Of a DNA stretch of 64,000 nucleotides, positions 52,615-61,860 are shown piece by piece. The notes under the pieces were generated by a model. That model searched no databases. It saw nothing but the letters and a program-made list of their open reading frames with translations, and was not told the origin of the DNA. Each line of letters opens with the position of its first letter. Positions within the stretch are counted from its first letter, which is position 1. The DNA comes from ZC4RG29 sp035304385 (GTDB lineage Bacteria > Bacteroidota > Bacteroidia > Cytophagales > Cyclobacteriaceae), in NCBI GenBank assembly GCA_035304385.1, contig DATGQD010000044.1, positions 62,001 to 126,000 on the forward strand. The letters run 5' to 3'. The translations under genes were made by a program, and so were the position numbers.

Positions 52615-53718
52615 CTAATCTTTTTCCTTTCCGGATAGTATGGTGATCAGCTTGCGCGCGATTGCATCGAACGACAGCTTATTGCGGAATTGATTGAGGA
52701 CCTTTTGTCTTGCTGATGGGAGGTCGAGCCTCGAACTTTCGACAAGTTTATGGAACAGGCGCTCTTCATCTCCTGCCGGAAACAGCAAACCGTACTCGCC
52801 ATTGTCCGTCATCGCGCGAAAGGCTGGAATGTTCGGAACGATTGGGACACACCCACACGACATCGCTTCACATAGAGAAATGTTAGTCCCTTCATCGTGC
52901 GAGCCCAGAAGGAAAAAATCGGCGCTATTATACCAGTGACCGAGATCATGATGGTCGACCTCTCCCACAAGATGTATGGAGGAAGCCGCATCTCCATGGG
53001 CTTTGAGCAATGCCTTGATATCTTCCAGCAAGTCCGTCGTTTGAAAGATCATGCAGAGCGTGGCTTGATGCCCTTGATTTAAGAACCTCAGGAACGCCTT
53101 GACTACGGTAAGTGGATCCTTGACGGCGATAAGTCTTCCCACCCAAAGGTAGACTGCCCCCGAGGCGATGCCGAGCCGGTCCCTTGTCGCGTTACGATCG
53201 GCAGCACGGAACGCTGAAGATCCCTCGAACAGCTGCTTTACCTTGTCGCGATGTGCAATTATACGTTGTCTCAGCCAGGGTGCTGCTTGTTCGGCGCTCG
53301 TAAACAGATACGCTTCCACATATCTGTCGGCCATCTTCTGGAGCATGCTGCGCGGAAACCTCCCTGGTTTTTCATTGTGATTTTGAATAAGAATTCTTGT
53401 GTTCTTCCCCAGTTGCCAACGCAGCAGGATAACCTGCCACGGAACAGTGAGGCCGTGCACGACGACGATATCAGGGCGGAGTTGCTTTAAATACCGATGA
53501 AACCGGACAGGAAAAGGCCGATACAGAGGTTTCAGAAAATGATGCGTCACATTTCCGATAACGCGTACCCCTTCAAAGTTGATGAAATGAATGTCGATAA
53601 CCTCGCAGTGTTGCGCCAATCGCTGCAAAACGCCTGCGTAGAATCCGGTACGGTCAAGCCATTCTTCGGGGCTTCGGTATTTTAGATTAAGGTTGTAGCT
53701 CAGGCTGGCGACTTTCAC
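52615..53718 (-). CDS. Glycosyltransferase family 4
   Basis: A GT-B fold transferase of 367 residues on the opposite strand of the locus. GRLIAVKDPLTVVKAFLRF, IHLVGEVDHHDLGHWYNS and the donor site DEGTNISLCEAMSCGC are GT4 hallmarks. It is divergent from the methyltransferase gene at 53773 with only about 55 bp between starts, so the two may share a regulatory region. Acceptor unknown. Confidence 0.87.
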   Translation of the reverse strand: MKVASLSYNLNLKYRSPEEWLDRTGFYAGVLQRLAQHCEVIDIHFINFEGVRVIGNVTHHFLKPLYRPFPVRFHRYLKQLRPDIVVVHGLTVPWQVILLRWQLGKNTRILIQNHNEKPGRFPRSMLQKMADRYVEAYLFTSAEQAAPWLRQRIIAHRDKVKQLFEGSSAFRAADRNATRDRLGIASGAVYLWVGRLIAVKDPLTVVKAFLRFLNQGHQATLCMIFQTTDLLEDIKALLKAHGDAASSIHLVGEVDHHDLGHWYNSADFFLLGSHDEGTNISLCEAMSCGCVPIVPNIPAFRAMTDNGEYGLLFPAGDEERLFHKLVESSRLDLPSARQKVLNQFRNKLSFDAIARKLITILSGKEKD

Positions 53719-53772
53719 CTGTTAAACATAAACGAAAAAGACTTTAAAATCGCCGGCAACCCATCTCTTGCT

Positions 53773-54489
53773 TTGGCTATTTTTATGGGGAGAAACTTTA
53801 CAAGGGTGTCCACTGCATCCCACTATTATGACGTTATCGCCACGGACTATGACCGTCTGATCAGAGCAGATGCGCGCAATACTGTCGTGCGACAATCCGT
53901 TCAGGCGTATTTTTCCAGTAAGGTTGATCGTCCGGTGGTGATGGACTTTGGTGGCGGCACCGGGCTGGACCTCCCCTGGCTGCTTCCCATAAGCCGAAAG
54001 ATTTACTTTTGCGAGCCCTCGCCGAAGATGCGGGGGATCGCAACAGAACGTGTTAGCAATCATCCCATGCGGGACAGAATCATCTTCCTCGACGATCCCG
54101 CAAGTCAAATATCCAACTGGTCGCCGGATATCTCGATACCGGAGAAAATGGACGCGTGTCTCGCCAACTTTGCCGTGCTGAACAACATTCGCGATCCCGG
54201 TATGGCCTTCGAAAAATTGGCTTCGGTAATAAACCCTGGCGGCGACCTGATCCTCAATGTCCTCGATACCCGACTTAAGACGCTGGTTGCACGCTATCCT
54301 GGAGCGTTCCTCCGTTCTTTCTTTTCCCCGGAAGTCATCACGTACACAAAATTTCAGGGTGTTACGCAAAGCGTTTACCTTCACCCTCTGGAAAAACTTA
54401 AGCTTTCCGCCAATCCTTACTTCGAACTTAGCGATACGGTACGCTTGAAAGCTTCCGGTTTCCTCCTCGTACACCTGAAACGGCGATGA
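53773..54489 (+). CDS. Class I SAM-dependent methyltransferase, fourth of the cluster
   Basis: A 238-residue methyltransferase with motif I VVMDFGGGTGLDLPWL and the typical late DLILNVLDTR strand. The ATG at 53785 (MGRNFTRV) is an alternative start, and TTGCTTTG at 53769-53776, two off the -7 consensus, would favour it. The stop overlaps the next gene by 4 bp. Substrate unknown. Confidence 0.8.
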   Translation: MAIFMGRNFTRVSTASHYYDVIATDYDRLIRADARNTVVRQSVQAYFSSKVDRPVVMDFGGGTGLDLPWLLPISRKIYFCEPSPKMRGIATERVSNHPMRDRIIFLDDPASQISNWSPDISIPEKMDACLANFAVLNNIRDPGMAFEKLASVINPGGDLILNVLDTRLKTLVARYPGAFLRSFFSPEVITYTKFQGVTQSVYLHPLEKLKLSANPYFELSDTVRLKASGFLLVHLKRR

Positions 54490-55388
54490 TATCCCCTGGC
54501 CGACTGTTGTTCCAAACGTCAGAAGTTCCATTCTCCACTCTGGCCCTTCACCAGCATGAGATCAGAGAACGTGTATACCTGCAAGCGGAAGAATCCCATG
54601 TACGTATCGACATAAGTGACCGCCACTGGATTGTTTGTGACGATCCGTTTATCGTCGCGGTATGGATGAACCCGACCTTAAATGCGCGTCAGCGATTGCT
54701 GGTGATAGCAAACGAGACAGTGGTGGGTTACCTTGAGCTGGACCTCATTGACCGCAAGAAAATCCCCGAAGGCGAACTCGGCCTTTTCAAAAGTGTGAAA
54801 GCCATATCCAGGCATTCTACCCCATTGCGTCGTCGTCTCATGTTGGGCTACCTGCGTTTCAAGCAGAAGGAGAACGCCTCCAAAAACCTAATCAACTACT
54901 GTGTTGCGTATTCGTATCCAAGAAACGTGGTTTTAGTCTCATGCAGTACTGACGACTATTTCAATATTTTTCCCATGGACTTCCAGGGACGCGTACCGGA
55001 GACCAATCAATATCTATTCGGACTCCGAAGAACGAACAAGGCATTGGAGAAGATCATAAAACAAAGGCAAGTCGTGGTTTGTGAAGTGCCCGCAACGAAA
55101 AAGAATATTATCTACCAACTGGGAAAGCATCACGGCACGGCGCCGCCGTCAATCGAGGCGCTGCCCTTCTCCTGCCACTTCAGCGAACGTCTTGTTTTCC
55201 CAGTTCCGGACTTTACAACGGCTTATTCGGAAGTCGAGCTTGAACGCTTTGACGCTCTCGGATCGCACATGCTGATGGTTGGCCATGTTATCAACCGCGT
55301 CGTACGCGAACCCGGCGACCGGCAATTATATCATATTCACAGCATCCACAATGCGCATAGAAATATGAATACAAGCAGAACAACGTGA
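54486..55388 (+). CDS. Unrecognised protein, weakly flavin-reductase-like
   Basis: A 300-residue protein I cannot assign with confidence. The middle (about 140-240), with VAYSYPRNVVLVSCSTDDYFNIF and LEKIIKQRQVVVCEVPATKKN in parts, recalls FMN-binding split-barrel flavin reductase-like proteins: strands, then a conserved KNI-type helix start. No signal peptide is seen. Translationally coupled to the preceding methyltransferase gene (4-bp overlap) and 119 bp before the second B12-type radical SAM gene. If flavin-binding, it could supply reducing power; this is inference. Confidence 0.55.
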   Translation: MISPGRLLFQTSEVPFSTLALHQHEIRERVYLQAEESHVRIDISDRHWIVCDDPFIVAVWMNPTLNARQRLLVIANETVVGYLELDLIDRKKIPEGELGLFKSVKAISRHSTPLRRRLMLGYLRFKQKENASKNLINYCVAYSYPRNVVLVSCSTDDYFNIFPMDFQGRVPETNQYLFGLRRTNKALEKIIKQRQVVVCEVPATKKNIIYQLGKHHGTAPPSIEALPFSCHFSERLVFPVPDFTTAYSEVELERFDALGSHMLMVGHVINRVVREPGDRQLYHIHSIHNAHRNMNTSRTT

Positions 55389-55507
55389 AGGTTGCCCCCT
55401 ATGCGATCAAATGTTGCTTTATTCTTTTCGGAGGCAATTAGTGCGTTGTGTATAGGATAAAGCTTCGACCAATCATTTAAATTGACGGTTGATATTTTGA
55501 TGATTTC

Positions 55508-57016
55508 ATGAAAAGAATCATCCTCTTCAACCCGCGCAGCGCACGCAGTAAGCATCGGATCCCGAATTCCATACTCCAGGTAGCGGCCTCCATTCATGGC
55601 AAGTATGAATATGTGTTCGTCGACGGCAACCTGGAAACCGATCCCTGGTCTGTGCTGCAACGGTACCTGGATGATGGTTACAATGTATTCGGCTGTACGG
55701 TCATGCCCGGACCGCAGCTTGGTCAGGCGATCTCCTTCACCCGGCGCATCCGCGAATCTTATCCCGGGGTAACAATCATTTGGGGCGGCTACTTTCCATC
55801 GAATCAGTATAAGTCGGTAATGAACTCAGGCTATGTGGACTACATCGTTAACGGTGCCGCCGACGAGGTGTTTCCGCGACTGCTGCAAGCCCTGGAGAAT
55901 GATCCCGCGGAAATACCAACGCTACCCAGCCTGATCTTCAAAAAGGATGGGACAATACACAAGACGCCATTGGCGCCGCTGCCTGACCAGAATCAACTGC
56001 CACCCCTTCCCTATGCATATCTCAACGAATTCTATCCGCTGAAACGCTATCTGGGAAGGACGTTTCTTGGCAAGCGTACCACCGCCTATCATTCCAGCAT
56101 GGGCTGCCCCTTCACCTGTTCGTTTTGCGCGGTAGTACCGATTTATAACGCACGATGGAAGGGTAAATCCGCAGCGCTCGTCGCCAGCGACATCAAGTAC
56201 CTCATGGACGAGTATGGTGCGGACTCTGTCGAGTTTCACGACAACAACTTCTTCGTAAGCGAAAAAAGAACAGTTGCATTTTCGCGCCTTATCCGGGACG
56301 AAAAAATTGCATGGTGGGGTGAGGGACGTATCGATACAATCGATCGTTACAGCGACGAATCGCTTGCAATCATGCGTGATGCCGGCTGCAGGATGATCTT
56401 CTTCGGAGCGGAAACCAGCGACGACGAGTTGCTGAAAAAGATGGACAAGGGCGGCACACAGACAACCGAACAAATGATGCGCTTTGCCGACCGCATGAAA
56501 AAATTCGGCATCATCCCGGAATACTCCTTCGTGCTCGGCTTTCCGGCGGAAACCCCCGAAAAGGTTATGGAGCAGATCGACCGCGATATTGCATACATCA
56601 AACAGATCAAGACCATTAACCCGGATACGGAAATTATAATTTATGTGTACAGCCCTGTGCCCACCGAAGGGTCCGAGCTTTACCAGCAGGTGACGGCAAC
56701 CGGCTTCAGGTTTCCCGAAAGGCTCGAGGATTGGCTCGACCCGCACTGGCAGAATTTCGACCTCCGGAAGAATCCGCTCACACCCTGGCTTACACCGGCG
56801 ATGGTGGACAAGATCCTCGGATTCGAAACCGTATTACACGCGCAGTACCCCACCGTCTCCGACTTTCGCCTTACGCCGATGAAGCGTAAACTGATGAGGC
56901 AGCTATCCGACTTCAGGTATCGGTACAATATCTTCAAGTTCCCGTACGAACTGAAAGCGCTGCAACGCCTTTGGAAATACCGCCAGCCGGAAATCGAAGG
57001 GTTCCTCATGGAGTAG
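55508..57016 (+). CDS. Cobalamin-binding-type radical SAM protein, copy 2
   Basis: A 502-residue enzyme with an N-terminal region (about 1-160) of B12-binding type, including IWGGYFPSNQYKSVMNSG, and the cluster C200, C204 and C207 in GCPFTCSFC. The DxHxxG ligand is absent. It resembles copy 1 in layout but is divergent in sequence, so it likely acts on another position or substrate. It precedes a methyltransferase gene by 2 bp. Confidence 0.83.
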   Translation: MKRIILFNPRSARSKHRIPNSILQVAASIHGKYEYVFVDGNLETDPWSVLQRYLDDGYNVFGCTVMPGPQLGQAISFTRRIRESYPGVTIIWGGYFPSNQYKSVMNSGYVDYIVNGAADEVFPRLLQALENDPAEIPTLPSLIFKKDGTIHKTPLAPLPDQNQLPPLPYAYLNEFYPLKRYLGRTFLGKRTTAYHSSMGCPFTCSFCAVVPIYNARWKGKSAALVASDIKYLMDEYGADSVEFHDNNFFVSEKRTVAFSRLIRDEKIAWWGEGRIDTIDRYSDESLAIMRDAGCRMIFFGAETSDDELLKKMDKGGTQTTEQMMRFADRMKKFGIIPEYSFVLGFPAETPEKVMEQIDRDIAYIKQIKTINPDTEIIIYVYSPVPTEGSELYQQVTATGFRFPERLEDWLDPHWQNFDLRKNPLTPWLTPAMVDKILGFETVLHAQYPTVSDFRLTPMKRKLMRQLSDFRYRYNIFKFPYELKALQRLWKYRQPEIEGFLME

Positions 57017-57018
57017 CG

Positions 57019-57690
57019 ATGCGGAAAATTATCAAGCATCTGGCCGCCTCCGTTCTTGTTCCGGTTACGCGATGGTACCTCCGAAAGGAAAGAACGCACA
57101 GCACCGCCGGCGTCACTGTACAGGTGTACCCCGGTGTTTTCCATCCGGGGTTGTTTTCCAGCACCAGACTCCTCGCAGATGTTTTGAATGGCGTAGACCT
57201 CTGCGACAAGACATTTCTGGAGCTTGGATGCGGCACCGGCTTTCTGTCTATTACAGCGGCACAGCGCGGGGCGATGGTCACCGCCTCGGATCTCAGTGCC
57301 ACGGCGGTTGAAAATGCAAAACAGAATGCGCGTCAAAATCACGTCGCAATAGAAGTGATCCAGGCTGACTTGTTTGACGGAATACCGCCCGGCAAATTTG
57401 ACGTCATCGTAATCAATCCCCCGTACTACGCGCGAAACCCGGCAAACGAAAGGGAGCTGGCATGGTACTGCGGCGAAAACTTTGAATACTTTCGCCGGCT
57501 GTTCGCCCGGCTCGGCGGGTATATGAATCCGAATTCCCTTGTGCTAATGGCGCTCACACTGGGGTGTGATGTCGAAACGATTCATTCCATTGGAACATCC
57601 AACGGCTTTCATTTTGAGTTGGCAAAAGAAAAGCGGGTGTTCTTTGATGGCCGGGATTTTGTTTTCCGGATTCATAAACCACACCGGTAA
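57019..57690 (+). CDS. Small-domain methyltransferase (NPPY-type), fifth of the cluster
   Basis: A 223-residue methyltransferase, starting MRKIIKHLAAS at the ATG after the radical SAM stop. FLELGCGTGFLSITA and the motif NPPYYARNP are typical of methyltransferases acting on glutamine, adenine or guanine N atoms (PrmC/RsmC/HemK-like). That does not settle the target here. An in-frame ATG at 56971 overlaps the previous gene and is rejected. It is convergent with the SPASM radical SAM gene, 26 bp away. Confidence 0.78.
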   Translation: MRKIIKHLAASVLVPVTRWYLRKERTHSTAGVTVQVYPGVFHPGLFSSTRLLADVLNGVDLCDKTFLELGCGTGFLSITAAQRGAMVTASDLSATAVENAKQNARQNHVAIEVIQADLFDGIPPGKFDVIVINPPYYARNPANERELAWYCGENFEYFRRLFARLGGYMNPNSLVLMALTLGCDVETIHSIGTSNGFHFELAKEKRVFFDGRDFVFRIHKPHR

Positions 57691-57716
57691 CAGGGTTGTC
57701 CGATGGAGCCTCTTCT

Positions 57717-58730
57717 TTATCCTAATCCCCGCTTTAGCGAGCATACACACTTCCTGCAAACAGCATCTTTCTCAACATCCAACGACCGCCTGAACGCGAT
57801 CGCCTTCGGTGAATTTATGATGGATAAGAAGTCGTTGTCGTAAATGTTTCCGTAGGGTTTCTGAAAGAAACAAGGCATCACACGCCCGTCGGATTCGATC
57901 ACCGCAGATACCCACGGAGCATTGCATACAGGCCTGGGGAAGGGTCCGTTTCCATTCAGGGCATGATAGTACGCTGCAATGCGCATGATCTTATCCCTGT
58001 TTTCTACTATAAATCCTGAGTCGTACTCCTCCGCGAGAAGAAAAAACGATTCTTGTAAAAGGTTTTCAAGCGCGACCGCCTCGTTCGCCGATAAGGCGAT
58101 TTCGCTTACCCGCTCGCCATCCCAACCTGTAGCCCGGTTGAAGGCGGCCGTTGACACATCGGCGGCCAGAAAAGAAATCGCATCAAGGCCTATCGACTTC
58201 GCCGTGCGCACGGTATCGACAAAATCGAAATAGTTCTCCCGTTGTATCACACACCGCGCCGTCATACGGAATGATGGGTCGATTGCCTTAATCGATCTCA
58301 CACCCCTTGAAAGTTTTTCAAATCCTTGGGGAATATTTCTGATGCGATCGTGTACCGGCCCACTTCCGTCAAGGGAAACGATTACCTCATTGAGGTACTT
58401 TACAACATCGGAGGCATATTTTTCCAGCAACAAGCCGGTAGACAAGATCACGACCCTCATGTTTCGCTCCCGTAGTGCTAAACAGAAGTTCCAGAGATTG
58501 GAATGCATAAGAGCCTCACCGCCTGAGAGGACCACCTCACGCACACCCACACGTGCGAAAGTGTCGGCATGCTTGCCGAGCCATTCCACTGACAACTCGT
58601 TCTTTTCGCGGTTAGCCTTCCAGATGTCGCACATCACGCACCTGCAGTTGCAACGGCTGTGTGGCATCAGAACGAGAACAGGGAGGGTGTAGATCCTGTC
58701 CGTCCACCGGGTAAGGATACTTCTGATCAT
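57717..58730 (-). CDS. Radical SAM/SPASM-type protein of the cluster
   Basis: A 337-residue radical SAM enzyme on the minus strand. Cluster cysteines are C27, C31 and C34 in CNCRCVMCDIW; LSGGEALMH is the SAM-binding GGE motif; the C-terminus has PVCNAPW, MPCFFQKPYGN and CRKCVCS, a SPASM-like second cluster region. A leader hairpin (58741-58762) lies 10 bp before its start. It closes the right edge of the locus. Substrate unknown; no peptide precursor was seen nearby. Confidence 0.83.
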   Translation of the reverse strand: MIRSILTRWTDRIYTLPVLVLMPHSRCNCRCVMCDIWKANREKNELSVEWLGKHADTFARVGVREVVLSGGEALMHSNLWNFCLALRERNMRVVILSTGLLLEKYASDVVKYLNEVIVSLDGSGPVHDRIRNIPQGFEKLSRGVRSIKAIDPSFRMTARCVIQRENYFDFVDTVRTAKSIGLDAISFLAADVSTAAFNRATGWDGERVSEIALSANEAVALENLLQESFFLLAEEYDSGFIVENRDKIMRIAAYYHALNGNGPFPRPVCNAPWVSAVIESDGRVMPCFFQKPYGNIYDNDFLSIINSPKAIAFRRSLDVEKDAVCRKCVCSLKRGLG

Positions 58731-58740
58731 GTCGTGTTAT

Positions 58741-58762
58741 GGCTCACCCGTTCGCGTGAGCC
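58741..58762 (-). promoter_or_regulatory. Leader hairpin of the SPASM radical SAM gene
   Basis: GGCTCAC-C-CG (58741-58750) and CG-C-GTGAGCC (58753-58762) form a hairpin with one mismatch 10 bp before the start. It may be an RNA structure controlling translation. The rest of the gap to the ZIP gene shows ACCACA/TGTGGT around 58803-58824 and nothing else. Confidence 0.35.
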
Positions 58763-58866
58763 TGCAATACCCTCTACAATAAAAATCCTGCAAAGGATGT
58801 AGTACCACAGAAAAAATCGTGTGGTCAGGTCGGGTAATGCGCAAAGCCATATAAGTCGGTGGTCAA

Positions 58867-59643
58867 TCAAACAACCATCTCGAGCGTCACAGCCGCCGCT
58901 GCGCCGGCGCCCGCGACGAGTAGCTTCTTCGGGTTAAGACCATGCTCAGGGCTGCTTTCAAAGACTATGGTCGTAGATATTTGAAGGAAGCTGCCGCATA
59001 CCAATGCGTAAAGGTAAATAAGTCCGTTGCGTGTGAGCACTTCGCTCGCCGAAAGGTAATTGCTCAGGAGGAGTCCGACGGGCGCCGCCAGCGAAAAGAC
59101 CAGAAGGTAAGGTATCGCCTTTCGCGTGGAGCCAAGTTGAAAAACGAGTACAGTCATTAGTGCGAAGGCGGCGGGGGTGCGGTGAAGAACGACACCCAGG
59201 AGCACGGCTGTCACGTTGTACACACCACCACCCTCGGCGGGCTGTGCGAGCATTGCCCCCTCCAGGAACGCATGCAGGCACAAGGCCACGAGCAAGACAA
59301 ACGCAGACATGCGGTGGCCGTGATGCGTGTGGTCATGAGCGTGATCATGATGGTCTCCTTGATGGTGGGCATGGCCGTGCAGGTGACCGTGTTCCACACC
59401 AGAGGTGAAGTATTCCAATACCTGCTGAAGAAAAAAACCCACCAGCACAAAGATGCCTATGAATCGGATTTCCGCATGCTGGTATAACTCGGGCAGAATG
59501 TGCGTTATCGTTATGGCGAACAGGTATGAGCCTGCAAAGACCAGCAGAAGTTTATAGTTCGTGTTACGACCTTTCGGAACGAGATAGATAAGAAGGCCCG
59601 CGAGCAGCGGGGCAAGAAAGAGCACAATCAACTTGATGGTCAT
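58867..59643 (-). CDS. ZIP-family metal transporter
   Basis: Predicted Zn2+/Fe2+ transporter of the ZIP family in the inner membrane, 258 residues and about eight hydrophobic segments. A His/Asp-rich loop lies at about residues 83-110 (HGHLHGHAHHQGDHH and following), as in ZIP proteins, and the conserved ALCLHAFLEGAML and VVLHRTPAAFAL segments carry the transport histidines. The start overlaps the apbE stop by 4 bp (ATGA), so it is co-translated after apbE. Metal not determined. Confidence 0.88.
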   Translation of the reverse strand: MTIKLIVLFLAPLLAGLLIYLVPKGRNTNYKLLLVFAGSYLFAITITHILPELYQHAEIRFIGIFVLVGFFLQQVLEYFTSGVEHGHLHGHAHHQGDHHDHAHDHTHHGHRMSAFVLLVALCLHAFLEGAMLAQPAEGGGVYNVTAVLLGVVLHRTPAAFALMTVLVFQLGSTRKAIPYLLVFSLAAPVGLLLSNYLSASEVLTRNGLIYLYALVCGSFLQISTTIVFESSPEHGLNPKKLLVAGAGAAAAVTLEMVV

Positions 59644-60680
59644 GGTTCCCGCTTCTGATTTAGCTTGAGGATATCGTTAAGGCCTGCGGAAGCAAAAGTC
59701 CCGACCGAGCCGTCATCCTCTGAATAGGTGAGGAAAGCCTTAATGTCGTCGCGTGAATTCAGGATTTCGATAGCGCGCTCTTCACCCATAACCATAAATG
59801 CCGTGGCCCACGCGTCGGCCGTCATACAATCGTCCGCAAAAACTGAAGCGCTCAGAATAGCGCGCTGTACGGGGTAACCGGTATCGGGATCGATGGTGTG
59901 GGAAAATTTCCTGCCTTCTTCAACGCGAAAGTTGAAGTAGTTTCCGGAAGTCGCGAGGGCCATGTCCTCCAGTTGCGCGTAAGCGATATACCACTGTTCG
60001 TCGAGGCTCGAGTTTGGATCCAGAATTCCCACCTGCCACGGTCGTCGTTCTCCTCTGTTGGTGCCGGACGTTACCACTTCACCGCCAATCTCAACGAAAA
60101 GGTTTTTGATGCCCTTTTCCTTCAGGAAACCGGCGACAACGTCAACGCCATACCCTTTCGCTATAGCGCTGAAATCAAGCTGCACACGTGGATCATCCTT
60201 CCACACGCTGTCTTCGTTAAAGCGGATCTTATCCATCCCCACGAACTGCAGTATGGAATCGACCTGAACGGTATCAGGATGAAGTGGCTCGGCAGGACCA
60301 AAACCCCATGCGTTTACGAGCGGCATGACCGTAGGGTCAAATGCACCGTTGGTGCTCCCGTATATTTCCCTCGACCGCTTCAGCACGGGATAAAAGAACG
60401 AAAGACCGAATCGAAAGGAAGTTCCGGTGTTGAACCGGGAGATCTCAGACTCCGGCAGGTAGGTGTTGAGGCTTTGGTTGAAGGCGATAAGAAGAGAGTC
60501 CACCGACATTTGCAGGTCCCGTTCCTTGCTGTCATAGTAGATCACCGAATAGGTGGTGCCCATAGTTCGCCCTGCAAAAGCGATACGGGGTTCATCCGGC
60601 TTCTTGCGGATCGTATAGACCACGTACACAGAGGCCAGCAGGAAAATCGTGTACAGGATGTTCCGCGCGCGGTTATTCAT
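59640..60680 (-). CDS. apbE: FAD:protein FMN transferase ApbE
   Basis: Mg2+-dependent enzyme that attaches FMN to Thr residues of proteins such as NqrB/RnfG; 346 residues. It has an N-terminal anchor (about 5-24), DPTVMPLVNAWGFGP, LDFSAIAKGYGVDVVA and the metal-binding HTIDPDTGYPV, all signatures of the family. Its flavoprotein target is not nearby. It overlaps the ZIP transporter gene, and an exact -7 box lies upstream. Confidence 0.93.
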   Translation of the reverse strand: MNNRARNILYTIFLLASVYVVYTIRKKPDEPRIAFAGRTMGTTYSVIYYDSKERDLQMSVDSLLIAFNQSLNTYLPESEISRFNTGTSFRFGLSFFYPVLKRSREIYGSTNGAFDPTVMPLVNAWGFGPAEPLHPDTVQVDSILQFVGMDKIRFNEDSVWKDDPRVQLDFSAIAKGYGVDVVAGFLKEKGIKNLFVEIGGEVVTSGTNRGERRPWQVGILDPNSSLDEQWYIAYAQLEDMALATSGNYFNFRVEEGRKFSHTIDPDTGYPVQRAILSASVFADDCMTADAWATAFMVMGEERAIEILNSRDDIKAFLTYSEDDGSVGTFASAGLNDILKLNQKREP

Positions 60681-60696
60681 AGGTGGGTGTGGGCCG

Positions 60697-60726
60697 CAAA
60701 TTTAGCAGAATTGGAGTAAATGCAAC
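60697..60726 (-). promoter_or_regulatory. Promoter of apbE-ZIP operon
   Basis: On the minus strand TAAATTTG (60697-60704), an exact -7 box, with GTTG (60723-60726) 18 bp upstream as a near-match -33 box. The leader is about 15 nt. Confidence 0.55.
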
Positions 60727-60758
60727 CCTGTTGCGAAAAACATAATTTTTTAATTCGC

Positions 60759-60766
60759 TACCTTTC
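60759..60766 (+). promoter_or_regulatory. Possible -7 box of ruvB
   Basis: TACCTTTC, one base from TAnnTTTG, 20 bp before the ATG used for ruvB. The alternative ATG at 60720 would lie before it. Confidence 0.35.
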
Positions 60767-60785
60767 GAGGAATCCTGAATGGTTT

Positions 60786-61817
60786 ATGCGTGAAGAATAT
60801 TTGAATCCGGAGGGCGCGGGCATGAGCGCCGTTGAAAAGGAGTTCGAGAAAGTGTTGCGGCCGCTCACATTCGGGGATTTCACCGGCCAGCAGAAGATCG
60901 TCGATAACATTCGTGTATTTGTTCAGGCCGCGCGCCAGCGTAGCGAGTCGTTAGACCACGTGTTATTGCATGGACCGCCGGGACTGGGAAAGACAACGCT
61001 CGCCCACATCATTGCTCACGAAATGGAGTCCGGAATTAAGGTTACATCCGGTCCGGTACTTGACAAACCCAGCGATCTGGCTGGATTGCTTACCAATCTC
61101 GAGCCGAGCGATGTATTGTTCATTGACGAAATCCATCGGCTGAATCCTATCGTTGAGGAGTACCTGTACTCGGCGATGGAAGATTTCCGGATTGATATCC
61201 TCCTCGACACAGGTCCCAATGCGCGTTCGGTACAAATAAGCCTCAACCCTTTTACACTTATCGGCGCGACTACCCGGGCCGGGCTACTTACGGCGCCGCT
61301 ACGGGCACGGTTCGGCATTAACGCCAGGCTGGAGTACTACGACGCGCAATTATTGACCAAGATCGTCAGGCGTTCGGCTGCGATCCTGGGTGCGCCCATC
61401 GATGATGACGCCGCCTTTGAAATTGCCCGTCGCAGTCGTGGCACGCCGCGTATTGCCAACAATTTGTTACGGAGAACACGCGACTTTGCGCAGATCAAAG
61501 GTGACGGAACAATTACCATGGACATCGCGCAGATGGCGCTCAACGCTTTGGACGTCGACGAACACGGCCTGGATGAAATGGACAACCGTATCCTCATGAC
61601 GATTATCGACAAGTTCAAGGGGGGGCCCGTGGGCATATCCACCATTGCCACGGCGGCCGGCGAGGAAGCGGAGACGATCGAAGAGGTTTATGAACCGTTC
61701 CTCATCCAGGAAGGTTACATAAAACGGACATCGCGGGGGCGTGAGGCCACTGAGAAGGCATACAAACACCTGAAGGTGAAGCCGCCGGCATCACGTCGGC
61801 CGGGGTTATTTGACTGA
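60786..61817 (+). CDS. ruvB: Holliday junction branch migration DNA helicase RuvB
   Basis: AAA+ motor that drives branch migration with RuvA. From MREEYLNPEGAGM it is 343 residues, the normal size. Walker A GPPGLGKTTLA, Walker B LFIDEIHRL and the family-specific GATTRAGLLTAPLRARFGI and winged-helix GPVGISTIATAAGE are all present. A start at 60720 would add 22 non-family residues, so it is rejected. It overlaps a possible upstream start of queG by 8 bp. Confidence 0.97.
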   Translation: MREEYLNPEGAGMSAVEKEFEKVLRPLTFGDFTGQQKIVDNIRVFVQAARQRSESLDHVLLHGPPGLGKTTLAHIIAHEMESGIKVTSGPVLDKPSDLAGLLTNLEPSDVLFIDEIHRLNPIVEEYLYSAMEDFRIDILLDTGPNARSVQISLNPFTLIGATTRAGLLTAPLRARFGINARLEYYDAQLLTKIVRRSAAILGAPIDDDAAFEIARRSRGTPRIANNLLRRTRDFAQIKGDGTITMDIAQMALNALDVDEHGLDEMDNRILMTIIDKFKGGPVGISTIATAAGEEAETIEEVYEPFLIQEGYIKRTSRGREATEKAYKHLKVKPPASRRPGLFD

Positions 61818-61860
61818 ACCGCTGCCCGCATCGTCATTTAGTTCGGGAAGCCCCGGTTCT

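Noticed and set aside
55337..55660. 107-codon minus-strand frame between the unassigned protein and radical SAM copy 2
   Set aside because: Overlaps both ends of plus-strand genes and has no motif; tested as a possible precursor peptide and dropped.
58803..58824. ACCACA/TGTGGT dyad in the gap before the ZIP gene
   Set aside because: Only 6 bp with a 10-nt loop, no T-tract; likely chance.
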